Positions 48,674 to 60,620 of a DNA stretch of 64,000 nt are shown in pieces. The translations under genes and the position numbers were made by a program. The stretch lies in NCBI GenBank assembly GCA_026018925.1, contig JAKSZU010000016.1, positions 1,798,001 through 1,862,000 on the forward strand, read 5' to 3'. The stretch is from Tupaia tana (taxonomy: Eukaryota > Chordata > Mammalia > Scandentia > Tupaiidae). The notes under the pieces were generated by a model. It did not search any database. It was not told where the DNA came from and saw only the letters and a list, made by a program, of their open reading frames with translations. The first letter of the stretch is position 1. The number at the start of each line of letters is the position of its first letter.

Positions 48674-50712
48674 AGCTTTTATTTCCTTCTCTTGTCTAAT
48701 CGCATTGGCTAGAACATCCAGTACTATGTTGAATAGGAGAGGAGAAAGTGGGCAACCTTGTACCCGTTTCAGGGAAAACCTGAAAGCTTTTCCTCTTCCA
48801 GTAATAATGTTAGCTGTAGGTTTTTCATAAATTGGTTTTATTATGTTGAGAAACGGTCCTTCTATGCCAATATTACTGAGAGTCTTGATCATAAAGGCAT
48901 GTAGTTCGTCGAATGCTTTTTCCACATCGATTGAAATGATGATATGTTTTTTACCTTTCTTTCTGTTAATATGGTGTATTATATTTATGATTTAGCATAT
49001 GTTGAACCTCCCTTGCATCCCTGGAATAAAGCCTACCTGGTTGTGATGAATAACCTATTTTATATGCTGTTGAATACGGTTAGTAAGTATCTTGTTGAGA
49101 ATTTTTGCATCTATATTCATCAGGGATGTAGATCTGTAGCTTTCCTTTTTGGTTGTATCCCTATCCATGAATGAGGGAATGAGGGTTATGGAGGCTTCAT
49201 AGAATGAATTTGGAAGGGGTCGATCCTTTTGGATTTCTAGAAACAGTGTGAGTAGAATAGGGGTTACCTCTTTGTTAAAAGTTTTGTAAAATTTGGCAGT
49301 GAAGCCATCGGGGCCTGGACTTCTCTTCGCTGGGAGGTTATTCATTACTGAATCAATCTCATCGCTTTTTATAGGTCTATTCAGGCTTTCTATGTCCTCC
49401 TGAGTCAATCTGGTAGATTATATGTGTCCATCTCATCCAGATTTTCTTTTTTGTTGGCATAGAGTACCTCATGGTATCCTCTAATGATGTTTTGTATTTC
49501 TGTCATGTCTGATGTAATGTTGCCTGATTCATTACTAATTTGACTTATCTGGTTCCTTTTCCTATTCTTAATTAGTCTGGCTAATGGTGTGTCAATATTA
49601 TCTTTTCAAACAACCAGCTTTTGCTTTCATTTATTTTCTGTATAGTTTGCTTATTTTCTATTTCATTTATTTCTGCTTGAATCTTTATTATTTCTTTTCG
49701 CCTGGCATTTTTTGGATTATTTTGTGTGTTCTTTTTCCAATTCCTTGAGGCATAATGCTAGTTTGTCCTTTTTCCACCTTTCCATCTTTTGCTTGTGTGC
49801 ACTAATTGCTATGAACTTCCCTCTCTTGACTGTTTTTGCAGTATCTCATAGATTATGGAAACTTGTGTATTCATTATCAATAGTTTCCTGAATCTTTTGA
49901 TTTCCATCTTAATCTCTGCAGTAGTCATGGAGTTATTCAGAACAGGTTATTTAGTTTCCATGTATTTGTATATTTTCAAGGGCTTTTCCTGAGATTGATA
50001 TCAAGTTTAATTCCATCATGGTTGGAGAAGATGCTGGATATAGTTTCTATGCCCTTGAATCTGTAAAGGCTGGTTTTGTGCCCTATCATGTGATCAATCT
50101 TTGAGAAAGTACCATGTGGAGCTGAGAAAAATGTATATTTTGTGTTTTTCTTTTTTTGTGGAAAGTTCTATAGATGTCTAACAAGACCATGTGATTTATG
50201 GTATAATTTAGGTCCTAAATCTTTTTGCTAATTTTTTGTCTCATTGACCCATCTAAAGGAGATAATGGGCTGTTGAGATCTCCAACAATTATAGTGTTAC
50301 ATTTTATCTCTCCTTTTAGATCTAGAAGTCTGTTCTTTACATATTTTTGTGCTCCTGAGTTTGGTGCTTTGATATTTATAACCATTATATCTTCTTGGTA
50401 AATTAGCCCCTTTATTACTATAATGCCCTTCTTTGTCTTTTCTTAAGGTTTTTATCTTAAAGCCTATTTTGTCTGAAATCAGTATAGCTACTCCTGCTCT
50501 TTTTTGGTTTCCATTTGCATGGAATACCATATTCCAACCCTTCACATTTAGTCTATGTATGTCTTTATCCATGAGATGGGTTTCTTGTAGGCAGTAGATG
50601 GAGGGTTTCTGATTTTTACTCCGTTCAGCCAGTCTGTGTCTCTTGATCAGAGAATTTAATTCAGTGTTGTTATCACTATTTCCAGACTTGTCCCTACCAT
50701 TGAGTTGGCCAT
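48674..50712 (-). pseudogene. L1-E ORF2 N-terminal part to RT
   Basis: It starts near 50712 (MANSMVGTSLEI-type start in broken frame). Endonuclease at 50572-50297 (MDKDIHRLNVKGWNMVFHAN). The linker is decayed. RT at 49408-49055 ([36 protein letters not shown]) and 48925-48674 ([40 protein letters not shown]). It ends at EKEIKA, about ten codons before the catalytic FADD, which is missing. Confidence 0.9.
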
Positions 50713-50754
50713 ATTCCTGGGTGTTTTTTGTTCTCTTTTTCTGTCTGTCTCTCT

Positions 50755-51713
50755 TTAGTTTTCTTGGTAAGGTACCCCTTTCAGAATTTCTTGAAGAGCT
50801 GGTCTGGAGTTGGTAAATTCTATCAGGTTTTGTTTATCTGAGAACATTTTTATTTTCTTTTCCCATATGAAGGATAATCTTGCCGGGTATAGTATTCTTG
50901 GTTGAAATTGTTTTTCATTTAACACTTTGAATATATTTCCCCATTCTTTCCTTGCTTGCATTGTTTCTAATGAGAGGTCTGGTGTTAGCCTGATGGGATA
51001 GCCTTTGTAAGTGATTTGACGTTTCTCTCTTGTCAATCTTAGCATCTTGTCTTTGTTTGTCGTTTTGGTCAATCTAGCTATAATGTGGCGTGGAGAGGAT
51101 CTTCTTGGATTAATTCTACTTTGGGTTTTTTTTTATTTCTTGGGTCTAGATGTTTGAGTGCCTCTCCAGACTTGGAAAATTTTCTTCCAGGATTTTGTGG
51201 AATAGATGATCAATACCCTATTAGTTTCTTCACCTTCTGGGATACCTATTATTCATATATTTGGGCGTTTTATAGTATCTAGTATTTTTCGTGTATTAGC
51301 CTCCATTTTCTTGGCTAAACAGTATTTTTGATAGTATTTTCTAGGTGATTGGTTTTGTCTTCTTCCAAAATTTGATCTTCTGCATGGTCTAACCTGTTTT
51401 TGATACTTTTGAGGGAGGTTTTAATTTCCTGTATTATAGCCTTCATGTCCAACAGTTCCGTTTGATTCCTTTTTATGGTGTCCAATTCTTCTTTCATATT
51501 GTGGAAGGACTTCCTCACCTCTTGGAGCTCAATGTCTCTTTTCTCTTACATGTCATAGAATTTTGTTACCATAAATATTCTAAATTATTTTTCTGACATT
51601 TTGGTAATATGCTCTAAATTTTTCCTACTTGGAGACAGGTTACATTGTTCCCTTGGTGGGGATGTACTACTTGATTCTCTCATCCTTGAGGCTCTTCTTC
51701 GATTTTCAGTCAT
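50755..51713 (-). pseudogene. L1-E ORF1, broken
   Basis: The ATG equivalent is at 51713. The N-terminal part contains stops, the coiled coil is at 51518-51315 (MRKSFHNMKEELDTIKRNQT, IKNRLDHAEDQI), and the RRM follows. The C-terminal 105 codons at 51072-50755 (TKTTNKDKMLRLTREKRQIT, RPALQEILKGVPYQEN) are open. It is closest to L1-D in the N terminus. Confidence 0.88.
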
Positions 51714-52149
51714 TTGGTAATGTATTCACTTCTGGTCAATTTGTTGGAGAAGGATTCAGTGACTGTGAATTCGTGTGTTTCCCCCACTGTTAAATCATTT
51801 GGTGCTATTTTCTCCCTTCTACTAAGTTTTTAAACGTGGGAATCACAGGTGGAGCTTAGCAATCGGATTTGTGAAGGAGAATTTCACTAATTTTGCAACC
51901 AGTACAATGATGTGCAAAGAATTTTCCAAAACTCACAATTTTTAGATGGTTAGCTACTATGCATTTAATGGTCTCTAGGCAGAGGGTAAGGACTGAGAAG
52001 TAAAAGAGAAAAGTCAGGTAAAGAAAAAGAAGGTAGGAAATAGACATAGGGTGAGAAAGCAGAGAGGAAAGAAGGAAAGTACTAGGAGAAAAAGAGGAAA
52101 GGAAAAAAATCACTTTGCAAAAAATGAAATTGTGGTGAAAATGGAAACA
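51714..52149 (-). promoter_or_regulatory. L1-E 5' UTR (non-repeated part)
   Basis: On the minus strand it is T-rich, with a 102-codon sense frame (52164-51856) that resembles the one in L1-D residue by residue (HNFIFCKVIFF, ISYLLFLYLTFLFYFS, LTLCLET). A promoter or leader role is presumed. Confidence 0.6.
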
Positions 52150-53345
52150 GGTCAAAACAGGCAAGCTTGGAGGTGGCTAGCAGCTTTCTGTCCTAGGTGA
52201 GAAAAAAGACAGAGATTAACAAAGAAAGTCCCAAAGAGGGCAAAGAGCTGTTTTTTCAAAAAGAGGGAAAAAAAGGTAAAAGGCACAGGGGACAGCAAGA
52301 GGGAGCAAAGCAGCTATCCGACCTGGCTAATGTTGGGTCTGGGTGGGGGACACTGGCTGGGGGAGACTTTACAGCTGTCAAGTTGAACCCAGAGGCCAAA
52401 ACCAGGCAAGCTTGGAGGTGGCTAGCAGCTCTCTCTTCTGGCTAATGCTGGGTCTAGGTGAGGAACACTGGCTGGGGGAAACTTCACAGCTGTAAAGTTG
52501 AACCCAGAGGCCAAAAACAGGCCAAGTAGATTTTGTAACACTGGAGTGTGGGGCGGCTTTCAGGTCCAAATAAGGCTATAGCAAGGAATTCTAGGTCATC
52601 CAGAGGCCTGCTGAATGCTTCAGATCCACCTAGGAGTTGTGCAGCATGTCTGTATAAACAGGAAGTGGGGCAGCTCATAGGATCTGAATGCAGCCTGACA
52701 ATATAATCTAGGTTGGATCTGAGGCCATCCATGCCTTCCAGATTGAAGCAGACCTGTGTTACCTGCCTGTAGTTTCTATGGCTGAGGTGGCTCTCAGGAC
52801 CCAAATGCATCACTCGCAAGTTCATTTAGGATGGTCCAGAGGTAAGCATATCAGTGAGACCTAAGGGGGTCCTTTCTGCCTTTGTGGAATGTCCAGTTGT
52901 AAAGCGGCCCTCAGACCTGAATGTGGTGCTGGAAAGGCAATCAGGGTGTGACCGGAAGTGAGATGTATCTATAGCTCTATGGAGCCTGCTGAGCCTGCCT
53001 GTAATCTCTGGGGAGTGGGGTGGCCCTTAGTACTTGAATGTGGCCCTCGCAGAGTGGTCCAGGAGGGGCCAGAGGTCAGCCATGTCTTTTATATCCAAGC
53101 AGGGTTTGCATAAACTGCCCATAATTTCTGGACGAAGTGGAAATCTGAGGACATGAATGAAGTCATGGCAGCTTGTCCAGGAGGGGCTGGAGGCAAGGCT
53201 GTCTGTGAGACCCAATAAGTAGGTCTTGTGAAGCCTGCATTGAAAGTCTGAGGGCAGTATACTCCTTAAAGCATAAATGTAGCTCTGGAAGGTTGATCTG
53301 AGAGAGGCAGGAGGTAAACTTTTTTGATTATTTTTTTCACAAGAC
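52150..53345 (-). repeat. L1-E promoter-type monomers, ~116 bp
   Basis: Near 52160-52530 two units share 'aagcttggaggtggctagcag' and 'acactggctgggggaaact' (114 bases apart, with a ~130-base A-rich insertion in one). From 52560 more diverged units share 'gtccaggaggggccagaggtcagcc', with landmarks at about 52591, 52708, 52829, 52940, 53056, 53175 and 53291. Spacings are 111-121. Tandem promoter monomers at the 5' end are known for rodent L1s. Function here is inferred. Confidence 0.82.
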
Positions 53346-53380
53346 TCAAAAGTCATATTACCATTTATTCTGAGTTTTTT

Positions 53381-53639
53381 GGGAACCAGCAGTTAGCGTA
53401 ATGGCTATGTCGCTGGACTCCCACGTAGTCAACCACGGTTCGCATCCCGAACCCGGTGGCTTAAAACTCACGCCGCATGTGCATGTGTGCCCAAGATCCC
53501 GAGAGGAGAATGGAGGAGAAGGGATTGCGGTGTGACCATCCCCTCTGGGGGGTGATTTCTCACTTTCTGTCTCTATCTGTCTCTGTCTGTCTGGCGAGCG
53601 CATGCGCCCTATAGCGGAAAAAACCTCTCCAAAAAAAAA
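53381..53639 (+). mobile_element. Long-form SINE (subfamily b) with ~31-base duplication
   Basis: gggaaccagcagttagcgta head. The flanks share AAAGTCATATTACCATTTAT and continue to about 31 bases with one mismatch (53348-53379 and 53640-53670), longer than the usual 7-20. Confidence 0.95.
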
Positions 53640-54361
53640 AAAGTCATATTACCATTTATTCTCAGTTTTTCACATAGTATTTTGGAACTTGTGGTGGATT
53701 TTACACTTGATGTGTATATTTAATAAAGTTTTAAAAAGATTTTTTTCCAATTTTATATTATAATTTATTTACATTTAATTGTTGTACATCTTTATGGTGT
53801 ACACTTTGTTTTTTCAAAGCATGCACATACTGTGTCACAAACAAATCAAGTATATTACCATATATATCAATTTCAACAAAGAACTTTATATTCTTCTGTC
53901 TATTAAATGTTTTTATTTCTGAGACCCTTCCAAGCACCTCCTGTTATTCACCCCCCTCCCCATACAGACTCTGGCATGTACACTTGGCCTCTTTACTATT
54001 ATGTCTTTTACTCTTTCAAATTCTTCCATAGAGTGTAAATGTTCACTGTATATTGTCTAGCTTATTTCACTTAGCATTAAATATTCTATATTCATTCACT
54101 TTGCATTGAATGAATTGCTCTTTTTTATGACTTATGATTTATTTCATAGTATATATGTGCCACATTTTTTCAATCCAATTATCAATTATTGGGGATTTAG
54201 GCTGGTTCCATATCTTAGCAATTATGAATAATGCTGCAATAAATATAGAAGTGCAAGTGTCTTTCTCTGTCCTTTGAGTAAATACCAAGGAGTAGGATTA
54301 CTGGGTCATATGATAGTTGTAATTGTAAATTTTTTGAGGAGCCTCCATGTTATTTTCTTTC

Positions 54362-54422
54362 TTTTTAAGAATTATTAAATTAAATTAAATTAATTTACTT
54401 ATTTTTCATTTGACCAGAGAGG

Positions 54423-54465
<43 letters not shown>

Positions 54466-54558
54466 TGAGAAGGAAACCACCAGGTTTGGAATTCGAAACT
54501 TGGTTGGCCATATGTGAGTCCAGTGCCCTTAACCACCATGCCACTTGCCAGCCTTGTC
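54362..54558 (-). mobile_element. Short-form SINE with (GA)n in L1-G
   Basis: aattaaattaaa tail, GA run 54427-54465, end 'cacttgccagcct'. Flanking 'gttattttctttc' and 'tattattttcc' suggest the target. Confidence 0.9.
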
Positions 54559-54585
54559 AATATTATTTTCCACAGTGTGGTTGTA

Positions 54586-54765
54586 TGTGGGAGGCTGTGC
54601 ATCAGCGAATATAGCCGGTTTCTCAGAGAGCAAACAATTACACAATGCCAAAGGCCATGATTGGCTCCCCTTCAAAACCTCACCTTCAAAACCATACTCT
54701 GGCCACTTCCCATAGCAAATTGGTGAGCTTAGACTAAATCCCTCAGATTTGCATATCCGGCCATC
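54586..54765 (+). repeat. ERV3 5' LTR, truncated
   Basis: Matches the first part of the 3' LTR (gcatcagcgaatatagcc, 'accatactctg..gccacttccc'), with an extra 'aaacaattacacaatgcc' segment. It stops matching at 'atatccggc' (about 54763), where env sequence begins. Confidence 0.88.
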
Positions 54766-54979
54766 AACTCCAAGAATCTCTCCAACAACGGAGAAAACAA
54801 CTCGCTGATGGTCTGCCTGGAACGGTCTCACTTTCCTGCTCCCCCTCCTTGGCCCATTCATTGGCCTCTTAATTGTTTGCTCACTGGGACCTGTTATATT
54901 TAATAGGTGCATGTCATTTCTCAAACAACAAATTGACTCGCTTATAGAAGACCAACACCCCTATACTGGTCTTGCCTGA
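54766..54979 (+). pseudogene. ERV3 env transmembrane C terminus
   Basis: A plus-strand frame ending at the TGA at 54977-54979. A hydrophobic membrane span (LGPFIGLLIVC) is followed by a cytoplasmic tail with IFNRCMSF, a hallmark arrangement at the end of gammaretroviral Env. No surface subunit, fusion peptide or start remains, so no functional envelope can be made. 54980-55185 is 3' non-coding. Confidence 0.8.
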
Positions 54980-55197
54980 GGCACTGAATTGATTAGCCAA
55001 AGATGGGTAAGAGAGTCTAATGAACCCAATAACTGTTCAGTCCTTCCACCTAAGACAGGAGGCCCATCATAGCTATGGGACTCTCCAATGACGGGTAAGA
55101 ATGGACTTATGGTTCCATAAACGACTCCAACCTAAGACAGGCATGATTCCTCCAAGGCTTTTCCTCATCTCTCAAATTAAAACAGAGAAGGGGGATA

Positions 55198-55674
55198 TGG
55201 GGGAGGCTGTGCACCAGCGAATATAGCCAGTTTCTCAGAGAGCAAAGGCCATGATTGGCTCCCCTTCAAAAACCTCACCTTCTAAACCATACTCTGATTG
55301 GCCACTTCCCATAGCAAATTGGTAAGCTTAGAATCCCTCATATCCGGCACCTCATGATTGGTCCACAAAAGCAACCAATCATAACCCATCTTTTAACAAC
55401 CAATCACTGCCCACCAACATGTATATAACCACTATCCCTGGCCCACAATCGTCAGACGACCCTGAAGACCCTGAAGAGTTGTAACACCGCGTAGTCTCCG
55501 GACGACCCTGAAGAGTTGCAACACTGTTTCATCTCTCCATACTGCCCACAATAAACGGATGACCCTGAAGAGTTGTAACACTGCATCATCTCCGTGTTGT
55601 AACAGTGCATCCTTCATCCCGTCTCTCACCCCTTCCCTCAGGAAACCTGTTCGACTGTGCCCAGGGTTGGGACA
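55198..55674 (+). promoter_or_regulatory. ERV3 3' LTR with promoter and poly(A) signals
   Basis: 477 bases, TG...CA. U3 has three CCAAT-type boxes (aaccaatcataacc and caaccaatcactg, near 55374 and 55399, plus a decayed one at 55355). There is a TATA box at 55423-55430 (tatataac) and AATAAA at about 55551. Between TATA and poly(A) signal a 'gacgaccctgaagagttg' unit is repeated about four times (55455-55590). Confidence 0.88.
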
Positions 55675-56340
55675 GTTGTACTAGTTTATATCCCCATCAA
55701 CAGTGTAGGAGAGTTCCATTTTTACCACTACCTCACCAGCACTTGTCATTTTTTTTAAAATCATAGCCATTATAGCTGGGGTTAAGTGATATCTCAGGTG
55801 GTTTTGATTTGCATTTCCTTCATAAGAAATATTGAACATTTTATCTTATGTTTCTTGGCCATTTGTATGTATTCATTTGAGAGTTGTATGTTCAGCTCAT
55901 TTGCTATTTTAAAACCAATGATTTGTTTGTGGGTGAGCTGCTTGAGTTCCCTATATATTGTTCTTACAGATCCTGTATCTGAAGGATAGGTTGCAAATAC
56001 TTTCTCCCATTCTAAGGGTTGTCTCTTTAATCTATTTATTATTTACTTTGCTGGGCAGAAGCTTTTTAGTTTCATATAATTCCGCTCATCTATTTTTGGA
56101 ATTGTTGCCTGTGTTTCAGTGTCATATGTCCCCACTTAACATATATTGAATGTCTGCACTCTGTAGCAGAAACTAAAATATTTGAAGGTATAAAACCATG
56201 GAGAACAACTGTGGATACAAAAAAAGCAAAACATTTAGTAGACACAAAAGTGGAAAATTGTCTGTTGATGATAATGTGTATGGTAACATCTTAAACTAGA
56301 CTAATGTGCAGTGTATTCATGGTGGGAAAGTTCATTTCTT

Positions 56341-57163
<823 letters not shown>

Positions 57164-57489
57164 AAGTTCATTTCTTATTCTGAAAAAATATTCAGTAGTT
57201 AAATGTAAACATAATAAGAAAATTAAAAAAATTAAAATAGTTCTTTGCCTACTCCAATATCTTCAAGAGTTCCTTCTGTGTTTCCTACAAGTAGTTTTTA
57301 TAGTTTAAGGCTCTACATTTAGATCTTTGATGCATTTTGAGTTGATTTTTATTAATGGTAGAGATAGGGGTCCAGTTTAATTCATCTGCAGATGGATAGC
57401 TAATTCTTCCACCACCATTTGTTGAAGAGACTTTCTTTTCCCTACTCATGGTCTTGTGTCCTCTGTCAAAACTCAGTTGTCTGTATGTT

Positions 57490-57721
57490 TTTTTTTTTTT
57501 TTTTTTTTTTTTTTTGAGAGGTTTTTGCTATAGGGCGCGAGAAATCACCCCCCAGGGGGGATGGCCACGCTGCAATCCCTTCTCCTCCGTTCTCCTTTTG
57601 GGATCTTGGGCATGCACCCACATGTGCTGGCGTGAGTTTTAAGCCACCAGATCCGGGACACAAACCGCTGTCAACTACATGGGAGTCCAGCGACATAGCC
57701 ATTATGCTAACTGCTGGTCCC
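57490..57721 (-). mobile_element. Long-form SINE with internal deletion
   Basis: ~32-base T tail. After 'tatagggcgcg' it jumps to 'agaaatcacccccc', losing the purine-rich gacagaga body. Flank 'gtctgtatgt' precedes it. Confidence 0.93.
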
Positions 57722-57900
57722 GTTGGGATTTATCTCTGGATTCCATATTCTATTCCATTAGTTTATGTTAATACACTTGGGCCAGTGTCATGCTGTTTTG
57801 ATTATAAGAGCTTTGTACCATATTTTTGAGGTGAGGCAGTAGAACTATTCTACTTTATTTATTTATTTATCACAGTATTGCCTTGGTGATATGGGTTCTT

Positions 57901-58172
57901 TTTTTTTTTTTTTCTTTTTTTGGAGAGGTTTTTGCTATAGGGCGCGTGCGCTCGCCAGACAGACAGAAAGAGACAGAGAGATAGAAAGCAGGAAATCACC
58001 CCCCAGGGGGGATGGCCACGCCGCAATCCCTTCTCCTCCATTCTCCTCTCGGGATCTTGGGCACGCACGCACACGCGCCCGGCGTGAGTTTAAGTCGCCG
58101 GGTCCGGGACTCGAACCGTGGTCGACTACGTGGGAGTCCAGCGACATAGCCATTACGCTAACTGCTGGTCCC
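57901..58172 (-). mobile_element. Long-form SINE (subfamily a), young
   Basis: Near-consensus CpG-rich copy (ggcgcgtgcgctcgccag, gggactcgaaccgtgg). Flanked by 'atgggttctttt' at 57889 and 58177. Confidence 0.96.
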
Positions 58173-58337
58173 GCTATGGGTTCTTTTATGATTTCAGACA
58201 AATTTTATGATTTTTTTCTATATTTCTGTGAAGAATCAACTGGTAATTTTATCAGAATTGCATTGAATTTGTAATTAGTTTGGGTAGAATTCACATTTTA
58301 ATTATATAGATTCTTCTAATCTAAGAACAAGGTATAT

Positions 58338-58525
58338 TGGGACCAGCAGGTGGCATGGTGGTTGGAGGCACTGGATTTCCACATGACCAACCATGGTTCA
58401 AGTCCCAGACCTGGTGGCTTGTTTTCTCTTTCCGTCTCTCTCTCTTGCTCTGTTCCTCTCTGATCAAATTAAACTAAACTAAACTAAATAAAATAAAATA
58501 ATTCTTTAAAAGAAAAAAAGAAAAA
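58338..58525 (+). mobile_element. Short-form SINE
   Basis: gggaccagcaggtggcatgg head, ggttcaagtcccag B box, (AACT)n then AT/A tail. Flanks aaggtatatt and aaggtatgtc. Confidence 0.92.
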
Positions 58526-58807
58526 GGTATGTCTTTTTGTTTTTCTTTTGATGTTATATTAATTTTTTCCCCTAGTTTTTATAGACTTCATTGTAGAGGT
58601 CTTTCATCTCCTTTGTTAGATTTATTCCTTGATATTTTATTTTTTTTGTTGCTTTTATAAATGGGATTGCTTTATTCAATTCTGCTTCAGTCTGTCCATT
58701 GTTGGTGTATAAAAATACTATGCAAATAGTTGGTATCATGCTATTTACTGAATTCCTTTATCACTTCTAGGAGCTTTTTCAAGAATTCTTTTGAATTTTC
58801 TTTTTTC

Positions 58808-58810
<3 letters not shown>

Positions 58811-58867
<57 letters not shown>

Positions 58868-58868
58868 T
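58811..58868. repeat. (CTTT)n microsatellite
   Basis: About 14 CTTT units that grew out of the inverted tail of the following SINE. Confidence 0.95.
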
Positions 58869-59118
58869 TGAGAGTTTTTTGCTATAAGACACGTGTGCTT
58901 GCCAGAGAGACAGAGACAGAGAGACAGAAAGTGAGAAATCACTCCCTAGGGGAGATGGCCATGCCACAATTCATCTCCTCCATTCCCCTCTCAGGATCTT
59001 GAGCATGCATGTACATGTGCTTGGCATGAGTTTAAGCCACTGTGTCTGGGACTCGAAGCATGGTTGACTACGTGGGAGTCCAGTGATGTAACTATTACAC
59101 CATTTGCTCGTCCTTTTT
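58869..59118 (-). mobile_element. Long-form SINE
   Basis: 'gagagttttttgctataagac' start, end 'accatttgctcgtcc'. Flank 'ttttgaattttct' at 58787 and 59115. Confidence 0.92.
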
Positions 59119-59944
59119 TGAATTTTCTATGTATATAGTCATGTCATCTACAAATAGGGACAATTTTATTTCTTCCTTTTCTATTTGAATGTCTTTTAAA
59201 TTTTACCATCGTGTCCAATTGTATTGGCTAGGACTTTAAGTACTATGTTGAAAAGGAGTGGAGTCAGTGGGTAATGTCTTGTTCCAGTTTTTCAGTGTGA
59301 TGCTAGCTATGTGTTAGTCATATATGGATTTTATTGTGTTGAGAATTGTCCATTCTATACCAGTTTTGCTGAGAGTCTTAATCATGAAGGGATGTTGTAT
59401 TTTATCAGATGCTTTTTCTGCATCAATTGATGTGATCATATGATTATTTTTCCTTTTGTTAATGTAATCTATTACACTTATTTATTTTGTGTATGTTGAA
59501 CCATCCTTGCATCCCTGAGATAAAGCCTATCTTGTCACAGTGTATAATCATTTTAATGTGCTGTTGGATTTGATTTGCTTGTATTTTGAAGAGAATTTTT
59601 TCATCTGTATTCACCAGTGATACTGCTCTGTAGTTTCTTATTTATTTATTTTTGGTTATGTCCTTGTCAGGTTTTGGTATCAAGGTCATGGTGGTTTTAG
59701 AGAATGAGTTTTGGAAGATTACTTCTACTTGGATCTTTCATTTGAGAAAATTTGGGGTCAATTTTTCTCTAAAAGTTTTATGGAATTCAGAAGTGAAGCT
59801 ATTGGGTCCTAGGATTTTCCTTCTTGTTGAAGGACTATTTATTACTGATTCTATCTCATTGCTTGTTATTGGTCTATTCAGGCTTTCTATTTATTCCTGG
59901 TTAGATCTAGGTGTGTGTGTGTGTATGTATGTATATATATATGA

Positions 59945-60100
59945 ATTATTTTTAACTTTATTTATTCATTCATTTATTTTTAATTTGACGAGAGAGAGAG
60001 AGAGAGAGAGAGAGCGAGCCACCAGGTCCAGGACTTGAACTGTGGTCCACCATGTAGGACTGTCCAGTGCCTTAGCCACCACACCACCCTCTGGTCCTGA
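59945..60100 (-). mobile_element. Short-form SINE with (GA)n
   Basis: AT tail, GA run 59990-60014, 'gccaccaggtccaggacttg', end 'caccctctggtcc'. A (GT)n/(TA)n stretch (59910-59941) precedes it. Confidence 0.88.
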
Positions 60101-60514
60101 CCTAGGTATATTTTATGTGTCCAGAAATTTGTCACATCTAGGTTTTCTAGTTTGTTGATATATATTTGATCATAATATTTTCTCATGTCTTTTGTATTTC
60201 TATGATTTTATATATGTTGGGTATAATGTTTTATAAATATCTATCAAGTTAATTTGGTTTATGATATAATTTAGCTCCTGCATCTGTTGTAATAATTCCT
60301 GTTTCATTATTGATTCTAATTATCTGGTTGTTTTCTATGTTTGTTTATTTTTCTTGGCTACTCTAGCTAATGGTCTGCTGATTTTATTTATCTTCTCAAA
60401 AAGTCAGCTTTTTGTTTCATTGATTTTTTTTTTGTATTTATCTTTTCCCCCTTCAATTTTCTTTATTTCTGCTCCTCTAATCTTTATTTTTTCTAGTACC
60501 TTTGTGGTTTTCTC

Positions 60515-60568
60515 TTCCTTCCTTCCTTCCTTCCTTCCTTCCTTCCTTCCTTCCTTCCTTCCTTCCTT

Positions 60569-60620
<52 letters not shown>

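Larger units (their letters stand above)
46796..53345 (-). mobile_element. L1-E: full-architecture L1 interrupted by SRSF3
   Basis: Read on the minus strand: ~116-bp monomers (53345-52150), T-rich 5' UTR, broken ORF1, ORF2 up to RT, then SRSF3 mRNA sequence (48673-47567), then the ORF2 C terminus (47570-47118), 3' UTR and an AT-rich tail to 46796. About 1.3 kb of ORF2 that L1-D has between 36084 and 37400 is replaced by the SRSF3 segment. Confidence 0.9.
54586..55674 (+). mobile_element. Deleted gammaretroviral provirus: LTR-env tail-LTR (ERV3)
   Basis: Inserted in L1-G with an exact 6-base duplication gttgta (54580-54585 and 55675-55680). The 5' LTR begins TGTGGGAGGC and is kept only for about 180 bases. 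It then jumps to the 3' end of env and a polypurine tract (agagaaggggga, 55185-55196), followed by a full 3' LTR. Gag, pol and most of env are gone. Confidence 0.9.

Noticed and set aside
54766..54979. Domesticated envelope (syncytin-like) gene
   Set aside because: Only the membrane span and tail of Env are present. No start, surface unit or fusion region.
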